Program-made: the position numbers and the translations under genes | Notes under the pieces: generated by a model | Told to the model about the DNA's origin: nothing | The model's database searches: none | The model's input: only the letters and a program-made list of their open reading frames with translations | Assembly: GCA_035771175.1 (NCBI GenBank) | Contig: JAYMFD010002485.1 | Location: forward strand, 1 to 64,000 | Direction: 5' to 3' | Length of the DNA stretch: 64,000 nt | Source of the DNA: Paratinospora sagittata | Lineage: Eukaryota > Streptophyta > Magnoliopsida > Ranunculales > Menispermaceae | Part shown: one piece after another, positions 1 through 8,989 of the stretch | How the letters are laid out: the number at the start of each line of letters is the position of its first letter | Position numbering within the stretch: position 1 is the stretch's first letter

Positions 1-180
1 GTCCCAATATCCTTCTATCAACCCCCCAGAATAGATGGAACTCCGTTCGAATATCCTGATGAATTTTTGACCCCTAAATATCAAATTTTGGTTTAAATGA
101 ACTAAATTTACTTAGAAAATGTGTTCGAGGCAATCGCTACCAATCCACCAGATTGCTTTCTCCACCAACTCTTTGAGCGA
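1..180. repeat. Type A monomer (exemplar, 180 bp)
   Basis: First complete A monomer, phased on GTCCCAATATCC. Diagnostic features are CTTCTATCAACCCCCC near position 13, the GTTCGAA core near position 52, GACCCCTAAATATC near position 70, a TTCGAGGCAATCGC(T/G)ACC tail and the end CACCAACTCTTTGAGCGA. Sub-variants visible elsewhere are TATCAA or TAGCAA heads, AGATGG or AGAGGG, GGAACTCC or GGAATTCC, and GATGAATTTTT, GATGACTTTTT or CTGATGAATTTTT. These sub-variants recur in the same order inside duplicated blocks. Confidence 0.93.
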
Positions 181-214
181 GTCCCAATATCCTTCTAGGA
201 AGCCCCGGAATAGA

Positions 215-229
215 TGGAACTCCGTTCCA
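215..229. other. Compact dyad TGGAAC-TCC-GTTCCA (B and C heads)
   Basis: Perfect 6-bp inverted repeat with a 3-base centre, present in ordinary B and C monomers. It has the same geometry as the CAATCC-ACC-GGATTG dyad. In A monomers the same place reads GGAACTCCGTTCGAAC or GGAACTCCGTTCGAAT. The CCATTCC B subfamily and the CCGGTCC copies near 48999, 54204 and 56176 disrupt it. Confidence 0.75.
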
Positions 230-307
230 ATATCCCGGTGAATTTTTGACCCCCAAATCTCAAATTTTGGTTTAAATGAACTAAATTTACTTAGAAATGT
301 GTTTGAG

Positions 308-334
308 GCAATCGCGATCAATCCACCAGATTGC
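308..334. other. Conserved dyad GCAATC...GATTGC with nested ATCGCGAT palindrome
   Basis: Exemplar of a dyad present near the end of almost every monomer. GCAATC (308-313) and GATTGC (329-334) are perfect inverted repeats separated by 15 bases. ATCGCGAT (311-318) is an 8-bp palindrome inside the B-tail form. In A-tail monomers the spacer reads GCTACCAATCCACCA, so the palindrome is lost but the outer arms remain. The arms could form a hairpin or bind a dimeric protein; neither is shown. Confidence 0.75.
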
Positions 335-402
335 TTTCTCCACCTACTCTTTAAGCGAGTTCCAATATCCTTCTAGCAACCCCCCAGAATAGAGGGAACT
401 CC

Positions 403-410
403 GTTCGAAC
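403..410. other. 8-bp palindrome GTTCGAAC in A monomers
   Basis: Exemplar of the A-specific counterpart of the B dyad: CCGTTCGAACATC contains the perfect palindrome GTTCGAAC. In A monomers reading GTTCGAATATC only the inner TTCGAA is symmetric. Because A and B alternate, the array alternates between TTCGAA and TTCCAA every ~180 bp. Confidence 0.75.
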
Positions 411-538
411 ATCCCGATGAATTTTTGACCCCTAAATATCAAATTTTGGTTTAAATGAACTAAATTTACTTAGAAAATGTGTTCGAGGCAATCGCTACCA
501 ATCCACCAGATTGCTTTCTCCACCAACTCTTTGAGCGA

Positions 539-717
539 GTCCCAATATCCTTTTAGGAAGCCCCAGAATAGATGGAACTCCATTCCAATATCCCGGTGAA
601 TTTTTGACCCCCAAATCTCAAATTTTGGTTTAAATGAACTAAATTTACTTAGAAGATGTGTTGGAGGCAATCGCGATCAATCCACCGTATTGCTTTCTCC
701 ACCTACTCTTTAAGCGA
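539..717. repeat. Type B monomer, CCTTTTAGG / CCATTCC subfamily (exemplar)
   Basis: A B monomer with a linked set of changes: CCTTTTAGGAAGCCCCAGAAT in place of CCTTCTAGGAAGCCCCGGAAT, and CTCCATTCC in place of CTCCGTTCC. It is usually followed by a GTGTTGGAGG tail and CCACCGTATTG. The same haplotype recurs near 2880, 6830, 10410, 12020, 17040, 19380, 23320, 38920, 41430, 43400, 52200, 53810, 55790, 57220, 60090 and 63670, so it is a stable B subfamily. The G-to-A change breaks the TGGAAC-TCC-GTTCCA dyad found in ordinary B monomers. Confidence 0.88.
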
Positions 718-1036
718 GTCCCAATATCCTTCTAGCAACCCCCCAGAATAGATGGAACTCCGTTCGAACATCCCGATGACTTTTTGACCCCTAAATATCA
801 AATTTTGGTTTAAATGAACTAAATTTACTTAGAAAATGTGTTCGAGGCAATCGCTACCAATCCACCAGATTGCTTTCTCCACCAACTCTTTGAGCGAGTC
901 CCAATATCCTTCTAGGAAGCCCCGGAATAGATGGAACTCCGTTCCAATATCCCGATGAATTTTTGACCCCCAAATCTCAAATTTTGGTTTAAATGAACTA
1001 AATTTACTTAGAAAATGTGTTGGAGGCAATCGCGAT

Positions 1037-1051
1037 CAATCCACCGGATTG
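1037..1051. other. Compact dyad CAATCC-ACC-GGATTG
   Basis: Exemplar of a 15-bp inverted repeat with 6-bp arms and a 3-base centre, found in monomers whose tail reads CCACCGGATTG. It overlaps the outer GCAATC...GATTGC dyad, so the two hairpins would exclude each other. Variants CCACCAGATTG and CCACCGTATTG shorten or break the compact dyad. Confidence 0.75.
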
Positions 1052-1113
1052 CTTTCTCCACCTACTCTTTAAGCGAGTCCCAATATCCTTCTATCAACCC
1101 CCCAGAATAGATG

Positions 1114-1119
1114 GAATTC
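1114..1119. other. GAATTC site marking an A subfamily
   Basis: A monomers of one subfamily read GATGGAATTCCG where others read GATGGAACTCCG, creating an EcoRI recognition site inside the palindrome GGAATTCC. Further examples lie near 2009, 3447, 7390, 10977, 12768, 17612, 26397, 32313, 37511, 39484, 41995, 43967, 47918, 49531, 53121, 54734, 56707, 57785 and 61014. It is a convenient natural marker of block structure. Confidence 0.8.
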
Positions 1120-1614
1120 CGTTCGAATATCCCGATGAATTTTTGACCCCTAAATATCAAATTTTGGTTTAAATGAACTAAATTTACTTAGAAAATGTGT
1201 TCGAGGCAACCGCTACCAATCCACCAGATTGCTTTCTCCACCAACTCTTTGAGCGAGTCCCAATATCCTTCTAGGAAGCCCCGGAATAGATGGAACTCCG
1301 TTCCAATATCCCGGTGAATTTTTGAGCCCCAAATCTCAAATTTTGGTTTAAATGAACAAAATTTACTTAGAAATGTGTTTGAGGCAATCGCGATCAATCC
1401 ACCAGATTGCTTTCTCCACCTACTCTTTAAGCGAGTTCCAATATCCTTCTAGCAACCCCCCAGAATATAGGGAACTCCGTTCGAACATCCCGATGAATTT
1501 TTGACCCCTAAATATCAAATTTTGGTTTAAATGAACTAAATTTACTTAGAAAATGTGTTTGAGGCAATCGTTACCAATCCACCAGATTGCTTTCTCCACC
1601 AACTCTTTGAGCGA

Positions 1615-1793
1615 GTCCCAATATCCTTCTAGGAATCCCCAGAATAGATGGAACTCCGTTCCAATATCCCGGAGAATTTTTGACCCCTAAATATCAAATT
1701 TTGTTTTAAATGAACTAAATTTACTTAGAAAATGTGTTTGAGGCAACCGCGGCCAATCCACCAGATTGCTTTCTCCACCAACTCTTTGAGCGA
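1615..1793. repeat. Type C1 monomer (exemplar, 179 bp hybrid)
   Basis: The head is B-like (TTCTAGGAATCCCCAGAAT, GTTCCAATATCCCGGAG) and the tail is A-like (GACCCCTAAATATC), followed by the C-specific TTTTGTTTTAAATG and GAGGCAACCGCGGCC or GAGGCAACCGCGACC. It sits between an A monomer carrying TCGTTACC and a B monomer, forming an A-C-B trimer. Similar C1 slots occur near 3590, 7900, 11500, 14900, 18130, 20090, 24400, 26920, 32830, 40000, 42510, 44490, 58300 and 61880. The chimeric make-up suggests an ancient exchange between A and B that was then fixed and spread; that origin is inference. Confidence 0.87.
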
Positions 1794-4700
1794 GTCCCAA
1801 TATCCTTCTAGGAAGCCCCGGAATAGATGGAACTCCGTTCCAATATCCCGATGAATTTTTGACCCCCAAATCTCAAATTTTGGTTTAAATGAACTAAATT
1901 TACTTAGAAAATGTGTTGGAGGCAATCGCGATCAATCCACCGGATTGCTTTCTCCACCTACTCTTTAAGCGAGTCCCAATATCCTTCTATCAACCCCCCA
2001 GAATAGATGGAATTCCGTTCGAACATCCCGATGAATTTTTGACCCCTAAATATCAAATTTTGGTTTAAATGAACTAAATTTACTTAGAAAATGTGTTCGA
2101 GGCAATCGCTACCAATCCACCAGATTGCTTTCTCCACCAACTCTTTGAGCGAGTCCCAATATCCTTCTAGGAAGCCTCGGAATAGATGGAACTCCGTTCC
2201 AATATCCCGGTGAATTTTTGACCCCCAAATCTCAAATTTTGGTTTAAATGAACTAAATTTACTTAGAAAATGTGTTTGAGGCAATCGCGATCAATCCACC
2301 GGATTGCTTTCTCCACCTACTCTTTAAGCGAGTTCCAATATCCTTCTATCAACCCCCCAGAATAGATGGAACTCCGTTCGAATATCCTGATGAATTTTTG
2401 ACCCCTAAATATCAAATTTTGGTTTAAATGAACTAAATTTACTTAGAAAATGTGTTCGAGGCAATCGCTACCAATCCACCAGATTGCTTTCTCCACCAAC
2501 TCTTTGAGCGAGTCCCAATATCCTTCTAGGAAGCCCCGGAATAGATGGAACTCCGTTCCAATATCCCGGTGAATTTTTGACCCCAAAATCTCAAATTTTG
2601 GTTTAAATGAACTAAATTTACTTAGAAATGTGTTTGAGGCAATCGCGATCAATCCACCAGATTGCTTTCTCCACCTACTCTTTAAGCGAGTTCCAATATC
2701 CTTCTAGCAACCCCCCAGAATAGAGGGAACTCCGTTCGAACATCCCGATGAATTTTTGACCCCTAAATATCAAATTTTGGTTTAAATGAACTAAATTTAC
2801 TTAGAAAATGTGTTCGAGGCAATCGCTACCAATCCACCAGATTGCTTTCTCCACCAACTCTTTGAGCGAGTCCCAATATCCTTTTAGGAAGCCCCAGAAT
2901 AGATGGAACTCCATTCCAATATCCCGGTGAATTTTTGACCCCCAAATCTCAAATTTTGGTTTAAATGAACTAAATTTACTTAGAAAATGTGTTGGAGGCA
3001 ATCGCGATCAATCCACCGTATTGCTTTCTCCACCTACTCTTTAAGCGAGTCCCAATATCCTTCTAGCAACCCCCCAGAATAGATGGAACTCCGTTCGAAC
3101 ATCCCGATGACTTTTTGACCCCTAAATATCAAATTTTGGTTTAAATGAACTAAATTTACTTAGAAAATGTGTTCGAGGCAATCGCTACCAATCCACCAGA
3201 TTGCTTTCTCCACCAACTCTTTGAGCGAGTCCCAATATCCTTCTAGGAAGCCCCGGAATAGATGGAACTCCGTTCCAATATCCCGATGAATTTTTGACCC
3301 CCAAATCTCAAATTTTGGTTTAAATGAACTAAATTTACTTAGAAAATGTGTTGGAGGCAATCGCGATCAATCCACCGGATTGCTTTCTCCACCTACTCTT
3401 TAAGCGAGTCCCAATATCCTTCTATCAACCCCCCAGAATAGATGGAATTCCGTTCGAACATCCCGATGAATTTTTGACCCCTAAATATCAAATTTTGGTT
3501 TAAATGAACTAAATTTACTTAGAAAATGTGTTTGAGGCAATCGTTACCAATCCACCAGATTGCTTTCTCCACCAACTCTTTGAGCGAGTCCCAATATCCT
3601 TCTAGGAATCCCCAGAATAGATGGAACTCCGTTCCAATATCCCGGAGAATTTTTGACCCCTAAATATCAAATTTTGTTTTAAATGAACTAAATTTACTTA
3701 GAGAATGTGTTTGAGGCAACCGCGGCCAATCCACCAGATTGCTTTCTCCACCAACTCTTTGAGCGAGTCCCAATATCCTTCTAGGAAGCCCCGGAATAGA
3801 TGGAACTCCGTTCCAATATCCCGATGAATTTTTGACCCCCAAATCTCAAATTTTGGTTTAAATGAACTAAATTTACTTAGAAAATGTGTTGGAGGCAATC
3901 GCGATCAATCCACCGGATTGCTTTCTCCACCTACTCTTTAAGCGAGTCCCAATATCCTTCTATCAACCCCCCAGAATAGATGGAATTCCGTTCGAACATC
4001 CCGATGAATTTTTGACCCCTAAATATCAAATTTTGGTTTAAATGAACTAAATTTACTTAGAAAATGTGTTCGAGGCAATCGCTACCAATCCACCAGATTG
4101 CTTTCTCCACCAACTCTTTGAGCGAGTCCCAATATCCTTCTAGGAAGCCCCGGAATAGATGGAACTCCGTTCCAATATCCCGGTGAATTTTTGACCCCCA
4201 AATCTCAAATTTTGGTTTAAATGAACTAAATTTACTTAGAAATGTGTTTCAGGCAATCGCGATCAATCCACCAGATTGCTTTCTCCACCTACTCTTTAAG
4301 CGAGTTCCAATATCCTTCTAGCAACCCCCCAGAATAGATGGAACTCCGTTCGAACATCCCGATGACTTTTTGACCCCTAAATATCAAAATTTGGTTTAAA
4401 TGAACTAAATTTACTTAGAAAATGTGTTTGAGGCAATCGCTACCAATCCACCAGATTGCTTTCTCCACCAACTCTTTGAGCGAGTCCCAATATCCTTCTA
4501 GGAAGCCCCGGAATAGGTGGAACTCCGTTCCAATATCCCGGTGAATTTTTGACCCCCAAATCTCAAATTTTGGTTTAAATGAACTAAATTTACTTAGAAA
4601 TGTGTTTGAGGCAATCGCGATCAATCCACCAGATTGCTTTCTCCACCTACTCTTTAAGCGAGTTCCAATATCCTTCTAGCAACCCCCCAGAATAGAGGGA

Positions 4701-4841
4701 ACTCCGTTCGAACATCCCGATGAATTTTTGACCCCTAAATATCAAATTTTGGTTTAAATGAACTAAATTTACTTAGAAAATGTGTTTGAGGCAATCGTTA
4801 CCAATCCACCAGATTGCTTTCTCCACCAACTCTTTGAGCGA

Positions 4842-5020
4842 GTCCCAATATCCTTCTAGGAATCCTCAGAATAGATGGAACTCCGTTCCAATATCCCGAA
4901 GAATTTTTGACCCCTAAATATCAAATTTTCTTTTAAATGAACTAAATTTACTTAGAAAATGTGTTTAAGGCAATCGCGACCAATCCACCAGATTGCTTTC
5001 TCCACCAACTCTTTGAGCGA
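4842..5020. repeat. Type C2 monomer (exemplar, 179 bp hybrid)
   Basis: A second C subfamily with TAGGAATCCTCAGAAT, CCCGAAGAATTTTT and the A-like GACCCCTAAATATC, then TTTTCTTTTAAATG and TTTAAGGCAATCGCGACC. It replaces C1 in many slots, for example near 8810, 15800, 21360, 25310, 27820, 29960, 31210, 33730, 35880, 46110, 48080, 51310, 52750, 53290, 54370, 55260, 56340, 59210, 60640 and 62790. The next B monomer often has TTACTTAAAAAATG in place of TTACTTAGAAAATG. C2 becomes dense between 46 and 57 kb. Confidence 0.87.
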
Positions 5021-5404
5021 GTCCCAATATCCTTCTAGGAAGCCCCGGAATAGATGGAACTCCGTTCCAATATCCCGGTGAATTTTTGACCCCCAAATCT
5101 CAAATTTTGGTTTAAATGAACTAAATTTACTTAAAAAATGTGTTTGAGGCAATCGCGATCAATCCACCGGATTGCTTTCTCCACCTACTCTTTAAGCGAG
5201 TCCCAATATCCTTCTATCAACCCCCCAGAATAGATGGAACTCCGTTCGAATATCCCGATGAATTTTTGACCCCTAAATATCAAATTTTGGTTTAAATGAA
5301 CTAAATTTACTTAGAAAATGTGTTCGAGGCAATCGCTACCAATCCACCAGATTGCTTTCTCCACCAACTCTTTGAGCGAGTCCCAATATCCTTCTAGGAA
5401 GCCT

Positions 5405-8400
5405 CGGAATAGATGGAACTCCGTTCCAATATCCCGGTGAATTTTTGACCCCCAAATCTCAAATTTTGGTTTAAATGAACTAAATTTACTTAGAAAATGT
5501 GTTTGAGGCAATCGCGATCAATCCACCGGATTGCTTTCTCCACCTACTCTTTAAGCGAGTCCCAATATCCTTCTATCAACCCCCCAGAATAGATGGAACT
5601 CCGTTCGAATATCCTGATGAATTTTTGACCCCTAAATATCAAATTTTGGTTTAAATGAACTAAATTTACTTAGAAAATGTGTTCGAGGCAATCGCGACCA
5701 ATCCACCAGATTGCTTTCTCCACCAACTCTTTGAGCGAGTCCCAATATCCTTCTAGGAAGCCCCGGAATAGAGGGAACTCCGTTCGAACATCCCGATGAA
5801 TTTTTGACCCCCAAATCTCAAATTTTGGTTTAAATGAACTAAATTTACTTAGAAATGTGTTTGAGGCAATCGCGATCAATCCACCAGATTGCTTTCTCCA
5901 CCTACTCTTTAAGCGAGTTCCAATATCCTTCTAGCAACCCCCCAGAATAGAGGGAACTCCGTTCGAACATCCCGATGAATTTTTGACCCCTAAATATCAA
6001 ATTTTGGTTTAAATGAACTAAATTTACTTAGAAAATGTGTTCGAGGCAATCGCTACCAATCCACCAGATTGCTTTCTCCACCAACTCTTTGAGCGAGTCC
6101 CAATATCCTTCTAGGAAGCCTCGGAATAGATGGAACTCCGTTCCAATATCCCGGTGAATTTTTGACCCCCAAATCTCAAATTTTGGTTTAAATGAACTAA
6201 ATTTACTTAGAAAATGTGTTTGAGGCAATCGCGATCAATCCACCGGATTGCTTTCTCCACCTACTCTTTAAGCGAGTCCCAATATCCTTCTATCAACCCC
6301 CCAGAATAGATGGAACTCCGTTCGAATATCCTGATGAATTTTTGACCCCTAAATATCAAATTTTGGTTTAAATGAACTAAATTTACTTAGAAAATGTGTT
6401 CGAGGCAATCGCTACCAATCCACCAGATTGCTTTCTCCACCAACTCTTTGAGCGAGTCCCAATATCCTTCTAGGAAGCCCCGGAATAGATGGAACTCCGT
6501 TCCAATATCCCGGTGAATTTTTGACCCCCAAATCTCAAATTTTGGTTTAAATGAACTAAATTTACTTAGAAATGTGTTTGAGGCAATCGCGATCAATCCA
6601 CCAGATTGCTTTCTCCACCTACTCTTTAAGCGAGTTCCAATATCCTTCTAGCAACCCCCCAGAATAGAGGGAACTCCGTTCGAACATCCCGATGAATTTT
6701 TGACCCCTAAATATCAAATTTTGGTTTAAATGAACTAAATTTACTTAGAAAATGTGTTCGAGGCAATCGCTACCAATCCACCAGATTGCTTTCTCCACCA
6801 ACTCTTTGAGCGAGTCCCAATATCCTTTTAGGAAGCCCCAGAATAGATGGAACTCCATTCCAATATCCCGGCGAATTTTTGACCCCCAAATCTCAAATTT
6901 TGGTTTAAATGAACTAAATTTACTTAGAAAATGTGTTGGAGGCAATCGCGATCAATCCACCGTATTGCTTTCTCCACCTACTCTTTAAGCGAGTCCCAAT
7001 ATCCTTCTAGCAACCCCCCAGAATAGATGGAACTCCGTTCGAACATCCCGATGACTTTTTGACCCCTAAATATCAAATTTTGGTTTAAATGAACTAAATT
7101 TACTTAGAAAATGTGTTCGAGGCAATCGCTACCAATCCACCAGATTGCTTTCTCCACCAACTCTTTGAGCGAGTCCCAATATCCTTCTTGGAAGCCCCGG
7201 AATAGATGGAACTCCGTTCCAATATCCCGATGAATTTTTGACCCCCAAATCTCAAATTTTGGTTTAAATGAACTAAATTTACTTAGAAAATGTGTTGGAG
7301 GCAATCGCGATCAATCCACCGGATTGCTTTCTCCACCTACTCTTTAAGCGAGTCCCAATATCCTTCTATCAACCCCCCAGAATAGATGGAATTCCGTTCG
7401 AATATCCCGATGAATTTTTGACCCCTAAATATCAAATTTTGGTTTAAATGAACTAAATTTACTTAGAAAATGTGTTCGAGGCAATCGCTACCAATCCACC
7501 AGATTGCTTTCTCCACCAACTCTTTGAGCGAGTCCCAATATCCTTCTAGGAAGCCCCGGAATAGATGGAACTCCGTTCCAATATCCCGGTGAATTTTTGA
7601 GCCCCAAATCTCAAATTTTGGTTTAAATGAACTAAATTTACTTAGAAATGTGTTTGAGGCAATCGCGATCAATCCACCAGATTGCTTTCTCCACCTACTC
7701 TTTAAGCGAGTTCCAATATCCTTCTAGCAACCCCCCAGAATAGAGGGAACTCCGTTCGAACATCCCGATGAATTTTTGACCCCTAAATATCAAATTTTGG
7801 TTTAAATGAACTAAATTTACTTAGAAAATGTGTTTGAGGCAATCGTTACCAATCCACCAGATTGCTTTCTCCACCAACTCTTTGAGCGAGTCCCAATATC
7901 CTTCTAGGAATCCCCAGAATAGATGGAACTCCGTTCCAATATCCCGGAGAATTTTTGACCCCTAAATATCAAATTTTGTTTTAAATGAACTAAATTTACT
8001 TAGAAAATGTGTTTGAGGCAACCGCGACCAATCCACCATATTGCTTTCTCCACCAACTCTTTGAGCGAGTCCCAATATCCTTCTAGGAAGCCCCGGAATA
8101 GATGGAACTCCGTTCCAATATCCCGGTGAATTTTTGACCCCCAAATCTCAAATTTTGGTTTAAATGAACTAAATTTACTTAGAAAATGTGTTTCAGGCAA
8201 TCGCGATCAATCCACCAGATTGCTTTCTCCACCTACTCTTTAAGCGAGTTCCAATATCCTTCTAGCAACCCCCCAGAATAGATGGAACTCCGTTCGAAAC
8301 ATCCCGATGACTTTTTGACCCCTAAATATCAAAATTTGGTTTAAATGAACTAAATTTACTTAGAAAATGTGTTTGAGGCAATCGCTACCAATCCACCAGA

Positions 8401-8989
8401 TTGCTTTCTCCACCAACTCTTTGAGCGAGTCCCAATATCCTTCTAGGAAGCCCCGGAATAGATGGAACTCCGTTCCAATATCCCGGTGAATTTTTGACCC
8501 CCAAATCTCAAATTTTGGTTTAAATGAACTAAATTTACTTAGAAATGTGTTTGAGGCAATCGCGATCAATCCACCAGATTGCTTTCTCCACCTACTCTTT
8601 AAGCGAGTTCCAATATCCTTCTAGCAACCCCCCAGAATAGAGGGAACTCCGTTCGAACATCCCGATGAATTTTTGACCCCTAAATATCAAATTTTGGTTT
8701 AAATGAACTAAATTTACTTAGAAAATGTGTTTGAGGCAATCGTTACCAATCCACCAGATTGCTTTCTCCACCAACTCTTTGAGCGAGTCCCAATATCCTT
8801 CTAGGAATCCTCAGAATAGATGGAACTCCGTTCCAATATCCCGAAGAATTTTTGACCCCTAAATATCAAATTTTCTTTTAAATGAATTAATTTACTTAGA
8901 AAATGTGTTTAAGGCAATCGCGACCAATCCACCAGATTGCTTTCTCCACCAACTCTTTGAGCGAGTCCCAATATCCTTCTAGGAAGCCC
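5405..8989. repeat. 3,585-bp (20-monomer) tandem duplication, copy 1
   Basis: Matches 8990 onward at an offset of 3,585 bp. Shared rare variants include AGAGGG at 5770/9355, the AGAGGG monomers that follow, and CCCGGCGAATTTTT near 6867/10452. The left breakpoint is just after GCCTCGG (5404 T versus 8989 C). Confidence 0.88.

Larger units (their letters stand above)
181..358. repeat. Type B monomer, short form (exemplar, 178 bp)
   Basis: First complete B monomer. Diagnostic features are TAGGAAGCCCCGGAATAG, GTTCCAATATCCCGGTG, GACCCCCAAATCTC and the tail GAGGCAATCGCGATC ending CACCTACTCTTTAAGCGA. This copy has TTAGAAATGTG with three A's where most monomers have four, so it is 178 rather than 179 bp. 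The short form recurs in specific slots of the duplicated blocks (for example at about 2630, 6570, 16790 and 19120). It is therefore an inherited subfamily marker and not a random indel. Confidence 0.92.

Noticed and set aside
112..321. Recurring 66-69-codon minus-strand reading frame (positions 112-321, 470-670, 829-1029 and about 100 more)
   Set aside because: It is the same stretch of B/A monomer read again and again. The monomer (179/180) and dimer (359) are not multiples of three, so no longer frame can form. Conservation is explained by repeat homogenisation, and there is no sign of a start context, domain or codon bias.
403..420. Possible CENP-B box around GTTCGAACATCCCGAT
   Set aside because: Compared with the core TTCG-N4-A-N2-CGGG, the required A and the CGGG are not in register in A monomers, and B monomers lack TTCG. 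Neither strand fits.
6752..6988. 78-codon plus-strand frame, copied at 10337 and 23248
   Set aside because: It exists only because CCCGGCGAA replaces CCCGGTGAA and removes a stop in this subfamily. The copies are block duplicates, so there is no independent evidence for coding.
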